Below, in pieces: positions 22,061 to 32,329 of a stretch of DNA of 64,000 bases. The position numbers and the translations under genes were made by a program. The DNA is taken from the NCBI GenBank assembly GCA_008973525.1, contig WACJ01000078.1, positions 930,001 to 994,000 of the forward strand, written 5' to 3'. The stretch is from Stenopsyche tienmushanensis. Taxonomy: Eukaryota > Arthropoda > Insecta > Trichoptera > Stenopsychidae. Every line of letters begins with the position of its first letter. The stretch's first letter is position 1. A model generated the notes under the pieces. That model was not told the DNA's origin and searched no databases. It saw only the letters and a list, made by a program, of their open reading frames with translations.

Positions 22061-23341
22061 ACACAGTCCCCTGACATAGACAACAGTCCCTTGTATCGTT
22101 TTTACAGAAAATGCTCAATATTCCCTATGGTATTTACCGGATAAATATCTAATACTTTAATAATAAATGAAAAAATACACAATAGGTTCTGAATCATGAT
22201 GTCCCAAGTATAATACCATGTCACGATATTTTTCTCTAAACAAATGCGTTTATCCAAACACAAATTATGTATGCATGATGCGTACAAATTCAGCGATCTT
22301 CAGAGAGTATCTCCCGTAATATATTCACGCATGGGTTTTCTTATTTTCGCGCCGGAGTCCGGTTTAGAAATGATGGCTCACCAAAAGGCAATCAGTCTTC
22401 GGCGAGCGGTATTGAAATCCGAGGTGCGGAGACGGATGGATCACATTTGTACCGGTCAGCCGGGATGAAGGGATCCCCTTAATTTATTGAACAACCTCCC
22501 ACCGCAGTCTGGAACGGGATGCGCGCTGCGAATATCCATCAGATCGGCGATACACCATTGAATAGAACGATTCACACCCGGCGTAGTAATATTTTTAACA
22601 TCGCTCAGAAGGACCAAAAACGAGGACCTTCGTCTTTGAACATATATACATACTTCCAAGACATCATAAGTGAATAACATTCCGACAATTACCTCTTGCC
22701 CACGCACGGTCGCCAGGCGACAATCCAATTAACTTTCTTAATGCATGCAGACTTTTGTCAAGGATATCATCACACTCCATTGCTCCATTTGAGCTGTTTA
22801 CGAATGATGTACGAATACAAAATATTAATTCAATATGTGCATATTCGCTAATTAAATCCATAATTGCTCTCGCATGTTCATCGAATAAAGGAACGTCTGG
22901 CGGAATTAAAACAAAGACCCCGAAGAATGGAATTCAATTTCCTGACACCAGTGAATATCTTTCCCACAGGCGTGCTTAAGCCAATATCCTTTACAAAACA
23001 GGAATGAAATATGTAAATTTTACATCGTTAAGTCCTGAAAGCGTTAATACGCCAGTACAGCCAATGAATTGTATGAAAATAATTTTAAAAACATATTATA
23101 TATAAACATATATAAAAATTGAACGACATTTTTAAAAGCCTTCTTCTTCGCATTAATTTTCACATTACATTTCTATGAAATAATTGTGGTTTTAGACATT
23201 GTCATGATGATATATTTAGCAAACATGTATTTCTAACTGGTTACAAAAAGCATTTGAAAATCAACAATTTACACACATTAATCCTTTGAGGAGTATCTTC
23301 GCGTATTTGCGTTCGGATAGTTCTCGTTAATTCTTAATATC
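22061..23341. other. non-coding stretch
   Basis: Overlapping short ORFs on both strands at 22244-22979 show no family resemblance. No RNA gene or element ends were recognised. Confidence 0.5.
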
Positions 23342-23446
23342 TAGTGGTCGATTTACTTATAGACGCAAAAAATGCGCCCCTCGGGCCTCAAAAATAGTAA
23401 AGTAACCTAAGAAATTGATAAAAGAATATGTTCATCCTTTGAAATA

Positions 23447-23628
23447 CATTTAACCCTTCTATAGCGTCGAGATAGGGACCACGCTATAAAAAGTTAGGCA
23501 CCCATACAAAATTTGTATATGTTTAGTTTATTAACAAACGCAAGTAACTAACATGCGCGAGGGGGTATAGGGAGTTGCTTACGTAAAAAACACCGCAAAC
23601 GAAATGAACACTATAAGAGGGTTGACTG
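23447..23628 (+). mobile_element. pogo-like MITE family M, 182 bp
   Basis: The left end CATTTAACCCTTCTATAGCG follows TA. The right end CTATAAGAGGGTTGACTG precedes TA. Internal blocks are GAGATAGGGACCACGCTATA, AAAATTTGTATATGTTTAGT and GCAAACGAAATGAACACTAT. There is no ORF. CAGT termini with TA target duplication point to the pogo/Tigger branch of Tc1-mariner. Confidence 0.85.
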
Positions 23629-23724
23629 TATATTAAACTCATGCACTATGATTCATATCTCAATGTCTGGGCTACAATCACAGCGTCGTCGGTGACACGT
23701 CGAGTCGTCTATTTGATACAAATA

Positions 23725-23965
23725 ATCTAATATATAAAAATGAATTTGGTTTTGTTCGTTCGAAATGAGCTGCCATAACGATCATCGGGTTGCGATAAAA
23801 CTTGATCCACTTATTGCTGAGGAATTCGCGCGTAACATAGGCACAGTCTAATATATAAAAATCAATGTTTGTTTGTCCATATTTAATGCACTGCCATACC
23901 GTTCATTCGATTGCGATAAAACTTTGCCAACTTATTGTTTGCACTCTCTCAAATAATATAGGCGT
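23725..23965 (+). repeat. tandem dimer of the TCTAATATATAAAAAT unit, second locus
   Basis: Units begin at 23725 and 23847, spaced 122 bp. Each runs TCTAATATATAAAAAT, then a GATTGCGATAAAACTT-like block (GGTTGCGATAAAACTT in the first), and ends ACATAGGC or AATATAGGC. A further partial start (TATATATAAAGATCAATG) is at about 23993. The first unit is more diverged than the second, as in an old dimer copied whole. Confidence 0.7.
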
Positions 23966-24264
23966 AGTACAATTAACTTACAGTAGATTTTATATATAAA
24001 GATCAATGTTTGTTCATATTTATAATAAAACCATCAAAATAAAATTAATTTCATTATTTCCTTTCAAACGATATTTTTAGAATTAGGTACTTTTGTGGCA
24101 GCTGGAATCACTGAATCACTGGAATTCGGACACAACACTGTGTCTTACCTCGTTAAAGGGTTAAAACGATACGTTGGACGAGCATATATTGATATTTTAG
24201 TACATGACGTTAATAGAAGAAAAAAAACAAAATATTAAGCCTAAATGTTAGCCAAATTATAATA

Positions 24265-24446
24265 CAGTCAACCCTTCTATATAATCAAGATCCAGGGATC
24301 ACGCTTTAGAAACAAAACGCTATAAAAAAGTTAGCCACCCATACAAATTTTACACGTGTTTAGTTTGTTAACAAGTGACTAATATGTGTGAGGGGTTTTA
24401 CGTAAAAACACTGCAAACGAAGTGGACGCTATAGGAGGGTTGACTA
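24265..24446 (+). mobile_element. pogo-like MITE family M, 182 bp
   Basis: It begins CAGTCAACCCTTCTATATAA after TA and ends GACGCTATAGGAGGGTTGACTA before TA. Same orientation and length as the copy 640 bp upstream, with independent substitutions (GATCCAGGGATCACGCTTTA instead of GATAGGGACCACGCTATA), so it is not a recent local duplicate. Confidence 0.85.
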
Positions 24447-24724
24447 TATATGGCTTCACTTTTATGCGGCATGTAGAAATTGCGGTTGAAATACCAAACT
24501 TCAATTATAAAACTGAGCCATTATTCTGCCCTAATACCGCGTAATAGTGAAATCATATCGTGAAGTCACATTCACATTATTTTATTAGCATTAAGCATTC
24601 ACCTCGTCATGCGCTCGATATTGAATATAGCATGTCATCCAAGTTTTATTTCTTAAATCTCCTCCAATTTGGATGAATATATCGAAGGGCCTAAGCAGAA
24701 ATGATGTCTCTCTAACGAAATTGT

Positions 24725-24912
24725 TTCATTTGGAAGCAGAGGCATTTGGTTGGAAAAAGAGGGAGATTCGTTTGTAGTATATCCGTCCCTGTCGCATGCA
24801 TCATAAACACGCTACGCGCATGCGTTGTGCCGTTTCTACTGTTTATATGCGTAGCATAAAGCAACCACTAGACTAGTAGCGCGCCCATTTTATTACATAT
24901 TACACAAACACA
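24725..24912 (+). repeat. dispersed repeat family R, copy 3
   Basis: AGGGAGATTCGTTTGTAGTA, CGCTACGCGCATGCGTTGTG, GCGTAGCATAAAGCAACCAC and TTATTACATATTACAC line up with the reverse complement of 3985-4245 and with both parts of 2088-2560. Confidence 0.65.
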
Positions 24913-25493
24913 TCTTCATCTATAAGCTGACCTTCATCATGTAACATAAAATGTATATCAATTAGACACTGATGAGACATATTTCGGGGTTCGTTCAATA
25001 CATTCCAGCAGTTATGGCGCTAGTAAAAAAGAAACAATTAAGGATATAGTAATGTTGAATTTATGAATATTATGACGGTGCTCATTTGCATTTGCAAAAT
25101 ATGGTTTGCGCGTGTCGCTCTCAGCAGTAGCCACACGACCAGCACAAGATGTATGTATCCGAGTCAACTTCTGAGAAGAGACACGCGAATTCCTGGTAAG
25201 GAATCCGCTTTATCTCCGCGCAGCATCCTCAGGAAGGAACGATTCAAGTAGCCGAAACGCGCATTGTTCACAATCAATGCCATAAATAAGATTTTATCTC
25301 AGAAGCTATCGCACGACACTGAACCGAACACGTGTCGATGCTAAAAAGAATTTTAAAAAACCGTATTGTTGAATTTGGACTATAAAGTTGTCGAAGACGT
25401 TCCAATGCCAACCGTACGACAAGAATACTTCATCAAAGCGGACAAAGACAAAAGTTTGTTCATTTCAACCAAAGATACTTTATATACGTTATA

Positions 25494-25676
25494 CAGTCAA
25501 GCCTTCTATAGCATCGAGATAAGGACCACGCTATAGAAAGTTAGACATCCATACAAAAGTTGTAGGTGTTCAGTTTGTTATCAAGTGCAAGTGACTAGCA
25601 CGTATGAGGGAGCATTGAATTTACATATTTTACCCGTTGCTTAAAGTTAGAAGTGGACGCTATAGGAGGGTTGACA
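25494..25676 (+). mobile_element. pogo-like MITE family M, 183 bp
   Basis: It begins CAGTCAAGCCTTCTATAGCA after TA and ends GGACGCTATAGGAGGGTTGACA before TA. GAGATAAGGACCACGCTATA and GTGTTCAGTTTGTTATCAAG match the family internal blocks. Confidence 0.83.
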
Positions 25677-25869
25677 TAAATGAACAAATTACTTACCTTT
25701 AACAATGTGATGTACTAAGCAATTTTCAAAAGCTCCTTTAGACATGTTTGAATATTGAATATTATTTTATATCAGCATGATCTGCAATCAAACAAACACA
25801 ATGCATTATATTTATAAAAAAAAAACAAGATTCACAGGCATATATATAAATATTGGTACTAGGCTAAGT

Positions 25870-26165
25870 ATTAAGTATATAATAGATTTATGTGGATTTC
25901 TACTATTTATTATGATACTAAGAAGTTCATACCTGATAATTTTCAACCGGATACGGAAAAATTCCATTACAATTTTAATGTTTATTGTGTTGACATCTAT
26001 TGATGATAGATGTGATGTGGGGTACCTTTATAGCACGACTTTGCCATCGATATACGATGAGATGCATGACAACCGTCTCTGTCTTCGATTTACTAATATT
26101 CGCCTTAAATATGCGATAATACTCTTTCTACATCACTGCGTCTGATCGCGTCATATGCGTGATTA
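25870..26165 (+). repeat. dispersed repeat T, copy 2 (overlapping a chance 122-codon ORF)
   Basis: ATAGATTTATGTGGATTTCT, GATAATTTTCAACCGGATAC, ATTGTGTTGACATCTATTGA, ATGCGATAATACTCTTTCT and GCATATGCG-like sequence recur in order at 46058-46420 and partly at 12600-12745. The ORF at 25777-26145 is not conserved in the other copies, so it is not treated as a gene. Confidence 0.6.
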
Positions 26166-26235
26166 CTCATCAGCGGGCTAAATTTAAATTATATGCTAGG
26201 AGCGCATATAGGCGAATCAAGGGTTATTTAAGAGC

Positions 26236-26335
26236 CTTGACCCAGAGATAATATCTTCTCTCCGCGGTCTTGAATTATGTTTGAGGACGTGGCTCGTCAT
26301 CGAGAAGTCTCGCAGCTGGAATATCCCTCCCTTTA
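26236..26335 (-). mobile_element. LTR-like family C fragment
   Basis: GAGGACGTGGCTCGTCATCG, GAGAAGTCTCGCAGCTGGAA and TATCCCTCCC are shared with 33415-33545, and more loosely with 30094-30212. The 30094 copy ends at CCATTGGAAGC next to a CTGACACCAT block, the reverse complement of ATGGTGTCAG, which looks like a retroelement primer-binding junction read on the minus strand. Confidence 0.4.
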
Positions 26336-26339
26336 AATC

Positions 26340-27413
26340 TCTACACAGTGATGCAGCACACAAGCCTCGTAATAGTGAATCCATATATTTAGATGACCCT
26401 TGGACAACATACGGTATTTTTTTAAAAGCAAATATAGTTCAGCGATGAATTATGAATGTTACTAACGTCGCTGTGTTTTGCTCCACTGTCTTGCATGCGC
26501 ACAATTCAAAAAAAAGCAATGAACAACAGTAAATGTAACGCTTTCACAAGCACAAAGCAACCATAAAAACCCATGTTCATATCTCAATAAAATCCTTTTA
26601 TTAAATTCCATCGAAATTGGCGTGTCTAAATGTGTGTTGAGGTATTGATCGGGTCAAATTCATGATGACGATGAGCGACGGAACTTGAACAAGACGCCAA
26701 TTAAACGTACACTACCCTGATGATGCACAAAGGCTTTAACCTGAAACGTCACACCAGACGACTGACACGTTTTCTATTAACAATAAATTACGCTGGGTGT
26801 GTATTATAATAGCCTAAGAGCAGATTGCGGAAGAGTGTAAAAGTCATTTTCACATGTTAAAAGCACTTATTGCCATACACGAAATCATAATACATGTTTT
26901 ATTTTTTAAAAATATAATCCCGTTCCATCATTGTGTGGGATTAAATTTGAAACGCAAGGTGTGCAATGGGTTAAAAGCATCCCTTAGAATTTGAAAGATA
27001 AACACAAGTACATATATATAGATGTCTCCTTTGAATGGGCGTGTCCGTAGGAGGACACGCCCATCTCCCTTCTGTGTCGAATTTATATCCAGTGGTCGAG
27101 AGGTCCAGGACGGGACTAATGGGATTCTCTAACGAACTCTAATGACTATATTAAATTATCTGGATGAGCACATGTGAACTGGCTATGACCTCGTCATTCA
27201 TTATCGGCTCAATTCATTGAACTGTCATGATTTATCTAATCAATTCAATCCTGCTGGTTTATGAACCTCGTATGCCTATTTTGTGTTCAATTGTGCATTA
27301 TCAAATCCATGCTAGGTATGCTGTGAGAACAGGGCAATCAATTTTCATCCATATTTTGGTTGGTTGTTTAGCGATTGTTAAAACAACATCTATCAAATTT
27401 GTTTATACAGCAG
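26340..27413. other. non-coding stretch
   Basis: No gene supported. An 11-bp GGGCGTGTCC / GGACACGCCC inverted repeat near 27038-27062 is the only structure noticed. Confidence 0.45.
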
Positions 27414-27515
27414 ATTGAACAGACCCGCAGTAATCTTCGTCAATGTAAAAAATGCAAAAGTGTGATTCTGGACTACCTAAACCGTAATGAATTATTTTGT
27501 AAGTTGGCAAGTGAT
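27414..27515 (+). pseudogene. pogo/Tigger-type fragment, short copy
   Basis: CTTCGTCAATGTAAAAAATG and AAAGTGTGATTCTGGACTAC, then ACCGTAATGAATTATTTTG, match 1395-1470. It encodes VILDYLNRNELFCKLAS against VILDPLNRNKYFCMLAS there. AACAGACCCGCAGTAAT at the left end corresponds to GCAGACCCGTGGTAAT at 1301. The rest of the element is absent. Confidence 0.55.
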
Positions 27516-27805
27516 TACATTCCCTGGATACACATCCCCAGTGTGTCCAACCGGTCCGCTTTTCGGACCGCTGACACGACGAATGCGCATTGGATAATTA
27601 CCTTTGATCATCTTCCAAAAATGATAATACAATCAACGGCGAGTATTATGCGAACTTATTGCAACGTTTGAGTGATGAAATCAAGCTAAAAATAAAGTGT
27701 TGTTTCATCATGTCAATGCACCAGCTCACACATTCCAAATATGTGACCAAAATCAACGTGTTGAAGTTCGAATTACTTCCTCATGCACCCTATTTGCCAA
27801 ATTAG

Positions 27806-28380
27806 CCCTTGATCTTGTCAGGACTATTGACGGCCTGGTAAAGCTGGCTGAGACAAAGGGTAAGCTTCACAAGGACGTAAAAAACATCATCAAGAAGATT
27901 ATGCCTTCAGCAAGATGTGTGATGGTCATCAAAGCAGCCTTTAAGATAATCGAAAGACCACCCTCCAGAAATGGAGGTTATGGACGGCGAGACGCAATCC
28001 TCTTTTCTTTCTTCAGCAACCCCAGCAAAAGACTGAGCACCGACTGGCTGACAGGAGGCCAAAATTTGAGCGGATTATTCTACGCAGGAGTACCGAGTCA
28101 AGTACATGCTCGCACGGCCGTAACAAGGGCGTGGCAAAGAAGGCGCCTGCCACGGGCGCAACTGGGCTTGGGGCGCAAAATGCAGGATACCGACCCGATT
28201 GAGAGTTGCATGCGGTTTTTACTTTACTTGATTAACCTATTGATGGTAGTGTTATGCAGTCATTTTTGGTATCTTGCATGGGGTACACCTGTGTCTTTGT
28301 TTGCAGATACTACTTACTTATTGCGCCAGATAAGTCTGCATATCGTCTTCGATTCAGACCGTTATGTAACCGGTCGGATA
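27806..28380 (+). pseudogene. possible LINE ORF1 (gag-like) fragment
   Basis: A 229-codon ORF spans 27697-28386, but its first 35 codons are mariner sequence. From about 27806 it is GC-richer and encodes GLVKLAETKGKLHKDVKNII and KKIMPSARC. This loosely resembles the charged helical region of R1-clade ORF1 proteins. It lies between the mariner break point and a downstream R1-type 3' end (28860-29272), so a 5' piece of the same inserted LINE is plausible. No zinc knuckles were seen. The assignment is weak. Confidence 0.35.
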
Positions 28381-28399
28381 GGATGAAGTAGACGGATGT

Positions 28400-28540
28400 C
28401 GAACATAAATACTGCTTTGATAACCTCTTTATTATACACGAGAGGGAGAAAGGTCTGACTGCGGGAAGGACGTCATCCTGCAGTCAAGGCTATCCGACAA
28501 CTCCTCCCGTCTCCCGCTTCCTACACGTCACCCCCCCAAA
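28400..28540 (-). mobile_element. LTR-like family A fragment (minus)
   Basis: The minus strand reads GTTGTCGGATAGCCTTGACT, a GC hairpin (about 28455-28480), TTTCTCCCTCTCGTGTA and TAATAAAGAGG, then GTTCGACATCCGTC. This follows the order seen at 12905-13170. Confidence 0.5.
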
Positions 28541-28859
28541 TGGCAACGTCGATGTGGGATAAGATTTGAAGTGCCGGCGAAATCCGACATATGAACAACT
28601 TCTTGATATCACGAAAAAATCGCATAATGGAATACCTTATAACGCCGCCATTTTGTTTTGTTTAAAACTAAAATTAGCACTCTTTGTAATATAATGTAGC
28701 AAAATTGTAATAAAATAATATCAAAATATTATTTTATCACCTTTAAATCTTTAAATACCCTTCGGTTGTCTAAACGGATACATGCATATATTACTTTTAC
28801 CTTTTTTTGTTGGGGGGAGGGGGCAAAATTTAGATTCCCTAGTTACGGCTCTGCGTGCT

Positions 28860-29272
28860 CGAACTGGGGTTGAAGGCGAAGCTGCCTTGGCTCACTCCGT
28901 TAGGAGGACGATCCGAGGAGAACTGGATGTAAGACTTCGCTCGGGGGATCCCGGTGATTAGGCGCTGCACGAACTCCTTGGCGAGGCTACGGGACCGTCT
29001 TTCGGGATTCGGCACGAGGTCCCGAAACTACAGAGGACTGATTGATTGATCCGAACACGGAGAGAAGGGTGGACTTATTAAGTTTATTAACTTGGGGGTC
29101 TTATTGAGCTTGAATGTTATGACTGGCAAATGCCTAACGGTCGGACCGGGCATGACAAGAGGTGGACAAGGAGGGTTTTTAGTGGGTAAATGAGTTAAAC
29201 GGAATCCCACACTACTGCTAGGTACGAGCCTGGCAGTGTTTATAAAAAAAATACCCTAGCGAAAAAAAATGG
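28860..29272 (+). mobile_element. R1-like LINE 3' end (3' UTR and A-rich tail)
   Basis: GGACAAGGAGGGTTTTTAGT then GGGTAAATG, followed by TAGGTACGAGCCTGGCAGTG and a run of A at about 29264-29271. The GGGTTTTAGTGGGTA motif near the 3' end recurs at 31848-31868, 36843-36860 and 42460-42478, downstream of recognisable R1-clade ORF2 remnants in those cases. Upstream bases (28860-29030) are GC-rich but too degraded to read as RT. Confidence 0.65.
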
Positions 29273-29400
29273 CTCGGTTGTAAAAGATTTGCCAGCAATG
29301 AAGAGGCGGAGTCGGCGGTTGATGGCTATTTTGAGGAGCTCGATGGTTCTCGCTATAAACAGGGTATCGAAGCTAATCAAAATCATGCGTGACCGGAATA

Positions 29401-30093
29401 AAAGGACCAAGAAAACGTGTGTTCATTTAGCATATCATTTATTTCCATATCCAAGCTTGAATCCAACATAACCAGCTAAATATATATTGTTTTAATCCAC
29501 CATTAAAAATGTTGGTCGGTTTTTTGCAGTGAGCACATGCAACGACGATATTGTTGCAATTTTCTTGTAAAAAACTCGGTCATCGTGCTTAAGAAAACTT
29601 AAAAGACTTTATAGCCCCGGCCTTTCTCACAATCATCTCGAGGCACACAAACAACGAAGATAGTGCAGAATCATCGTCTCCCACGTTTAGAAGTCAGTCA
29701 ATCATCATCATTTCACCCACTTATCGACACCTGCAGTATCTATCGGGACGGTGCTAAATAATGTTTATAGGAGGGTGAGAAAACAAAATCATCACCAAAA
29801 TTGCACCATAATATCGTACAATCATGCTATCATCTTGGTCGTGGACTTGTAATGAACAAGTGGTTCATATTGCATGGTATCGCACATTGCATATACGGAA
29901 TTTCGGTTATTCAAATATCGACCATGATTCAGAATATTTCTGTGCAAAGTTCAAAAGGAATGAAGGCTAAACAGCGACATATCGCCGATTTTATAACGAG
30001 AAAAAGATTGCAAACAAATTTCAATTAATAGACATGAACTCATACTGCTCCAAGACAAAAACCTTGTGGGAAAGAAAGTTTAAAATCTGACAC
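29401..30093. other. non-coding stretch
   Basis: No supported gene or element ends. Confidence 0.45.
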
Positions 30094-30212
30094 CATTGGA
30101 AGCGTGAATGTGAAGTGTGAGCTTCATCAAGAGAAGATAAATTTTGACCATGTTTGAGGAGGAGGCTCATGCTCATTAAAGTCTCGCAATTGGAACTCCA
30201 ATCCAACAGGGG
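30094..30212 (-). mobile_element. LTR-like family C end with possible primer-binding junction
   Basis: Minus-strand reading: TGTTGGATTGGAGTTCCAAT, TGCGAGACTTTAATGAGCAT, CCTCCTCAAACATGG, ending CGCTTCCA and then ATGGTGTCAGA. A TG...CA segment followed by TGGTGTCAGA is the layout of an LTR and the start of a primer-binding site. The same TGGTGTCAGA block is at 41404, 37534-37549 (minus) and 62749. Confidence 0.4.
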
Positions 30213-31200
30213 CGAAGCCCGATTACTTCATTATTTATTTATTTTTAAATATGTATATAATGTTATACATTATACAAGGCTTTTGCTATGTCTAGAAATA
30301 CAATCAAACCTATGCTTATTTTTTTAATTTGATGGACATAAATTGGATCGTTTCTATTAATCAAATTATGGACATAAACAAGTATTTCGATATTAAAAAC
30401 GGTTTGATTTGTTGAAATAATTAAAAATTGGCATTTTAAAATAAATTTGTACCAATTAAAATATATCAAAACATGGCTTATCAAATTTTGATTAAACATA
30501 ACGAATTGACGTATGCCGTTTATTTATATTGTGGTTCTTCCAAATAAAAGTATTCACAAGTATGTCGTTGTAAATCTTAATAAGCTTAGTCTTAGATTAA
30601 AATCTTATCATTCAAAATGTACTATAACTCTGGACTTATTTGATAGTTTTCAACTTTTGATAAATTCTAACACATTCCCATTCCACATCCTCATCGGGTT
30701 ACGCGTAGCATTGTTTTTCGTCCCCAAACTTGCACATTGTTTTTATTTTACTTGACCATTCTACTTTACATGAATTAACATTGATTCTGTTCGACTCTGT
30801 TCTTTTTTATAATACAAACTAAGTTGTCTAATCCCGCATCATGCGATGCATCTCTAGGTGTCCATGCGGAGATCCGTTTATGGACGCAGGCCGTGTTCTG
30901 TGGACATATTCGGCAACATATAACAGCGGTCCGAAAAGTGGACCGATTGGACATATAGACTTTGTCGTTACTCTATGATATGTACGATCACAGAAGCTCC
31001 CTCAAAGGCTAACTCACATAGGTACTCGCATCAAATACGATCGCGAACGAATCTAGATTTCCCCCATCCCCCATAAAAACTATATATTTATCTATCTTAT
31101 TAATGTATGCTGCTACCTTAGCTAGCTTTTTTGTTTTAAGTTACAAAACCTAGTTAATTTTTCCCCCGCGCTTAGCGCAAGTGGTCATTAGAAGTTGAGA
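30213..31200. other. non-coding stretch
   Basis: Short ORFs rich in Ile, Phe, Leu and Asn reflect base composition only. No element ends were recognised. Confidence 0.5.
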
Positions 31201-31225
31201 ATGAGCGTCCCGAATAGCGGGACCA

Positions 31226-31931
31226 ATGAGTAGCTTAAATCAGTTGAGGGTTCCCATGTTCCGTTGTCTCAGGTATGAAGTGGTAATCTCGATACACCGG
31301 GAAGCGAGGACAGCGACAATGGCTGAATGGCAGAAAAGATGGGACGCTTCGGAGAAGGGCAGGTGGACTCACACCCTCCTGCCCGATGTAAGAAAGTGGA
31401 GTGAAAGACGACATGGAAATCTGAGTTACCATCTGACTCAGCTCCTCAGCGGGCACGGTTGCTTCGGGGTCTATCTAAAACGGATAGGCAAAGAGGCAAC
31501 CACAGAGTGCCACCACTGCGGGGCTGAGGCGGATGACGCAAAACATGCGATTTTCAAGTGTGGGGCATGGGAGGAAGAGCGAAAGATCTTGTGCGCTTCC
31601 ATAGCGAACGGAGTGATAAGCAAGGAGAGAATGATGCTCTCCTTGCTTAGAAACGCGAAGGGAAGGACGGCATGGGGGAAGTTCACCACCAAGGTGATCA
31701 CCTCTAAGGAGAAGGAGGAAAGAACGAGGCGGATAGCCGCCCACGAAAGAGAAAACTGCTAAGCAGTAAGTAAGGAAGGGCCTGCCGAGCCTAAGAGTCG
31801 TATCTTACTATGTCTGACGACCAGTTAGACGCGACAAAAGACGGTCAAGGGGGGGTTTTAGTGGGTAACGGATCCGGGTACGGGCCCGGTACGTGAGTTT
31901 ATAACATTTCTTTTCCTTACGCAAAAAAAAA
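31226..31931 (+). pseudogene. R1-clade LINE ORF2 C-terminus with 3' UTR
   Basis: The 178-codon ORF 31226-31762 carries AEWQKRWDASEKGRWTHTLL, SYHLTQLLSGHGCFGVYLKR, IGKEATTECHHCGAEADDAK and HAIFKCGAWEEER. This is the conserved region after the reverse transcriptase in R1-clade non-LTR elements, ending in an intact CCHC zinc motif (C-x2-C-x8-H-x4-C). The 3' UTR follows with GGGGTTTTAGTGGGTAACGG and an A run at 31922-31931. Endonuclease and RT domains are missing, so it is a 5'-truncated insertion, typical of target-primed reverse transcription. It is the best-preserved LINE end in the window. Confidence 0.85.
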
Positions 31932-31933
31932 GT

Positions 31934-32255
31934 ATGAAGTGGTGGATCCATGTTTCATTCTCAATTGATGCAAAAACTCGGCCTTATTGCTGTAAAACAC
32001 TCGATTTAAACATCATCACGGCGCTGTTTTTGTTCTATTGTGAGCAAACACGGCATCCATCTTGCACACAGCTTTCTCATGACCAAATTTTCAATGTGCA
32101 AAAATTTTTGAAAGGTCTACCATGTCTGCTAGCTCACGCACTTACAGTTGATGGTCATCCAATATCATTTTGTGGATTTTCTTCACCATTTCTGGGGTGG
32201 TTACCTCATTTGGTCGACTATTGTAAACGAAGGAACAGACTCCCCGAGAGTAGAA
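31934..32255 (-). pseudogene. mariner transposase fragment (minus)
   Basis: Minus-strand frames give PNEVTTPEMVKKIHKMILDD, then VRELADMVDLSK, then MRKLCARWMPCLLTIEQKQR and RDDV, the continuous mariner segment from the linker to just before the first catalytic motif. A stop replaces one residue after DDV, and deletions follow. It abuts the A tail of the LINE at 31931, so the LINE may have inserted at or in this mariner. Confidence 0.75.
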
Positions 32256-32329
32256 TCTAGTTCAGATTTAATATTAGTTGGACTGAGACCTTTCAAATAA
32301 AAATGCCAAGGGCGCTTCATACTCTTGTT

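Larger units (their letters stand above)
23342..24560 (+). mobile_element. hAT-type MITE copy broken up by three later insertions
   Basis: The left piece 23342-23446 begins AGTGGTCGATTTACTTATAG and contains CGGGCCTCAAAAATAG and AAAGAATATGTTCATC. The right piece, about 24449-24560, contains GGTTGAAATACCAAACTTCA and TGCCCTAATACCGCGTAA. Both match, in order, the intact element at 43493-43851 and its inverted relative at 45102-45440. Between the pieces sit a family M MITE (23447-23628), a TCTAATAT dimer (23725-23965) and a second family M MITE (24265-24446). Confidence 0.6.
27640..29400 (+). pseudogene. mariner pseudogene interrupted by a 1.46-kb insertion
   Basis: The left part reads NLLQRLSDEIK, KVLFHHVNAPAHT (the HxDNAPAHT block with Asp changed to Val) and then VEVRITSS-CTLFAK-like sequence. 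It breaks at about 27805, where YSPDLAPSD should follow. The reading resumes at about 29267 with KWLGCKRFASNEEAESAVDG, YFEELDGSRYKQGIE, which is exactly the next part of a mariner C-terminus. The intervening DNA carries R1-like LINE and LTR family A sequence. The second catalytic Asp is lost, so the element is dead. Confidence 0.75.

Noticed and set aside
25777..26145. 122-codon Ile-rich ORF
   Set aside because: It lies in dispersed repeat T. The other two copies do not keep the frame, and the composition reflects AT-rich DNA.
31226..31762. 178-codon ORF as a host gene
   Set aside because: It is the C-terminus of an R1-clade LINE with the CCHC motif and typical 3' UTR, and has relatives at 36290 and 41940.
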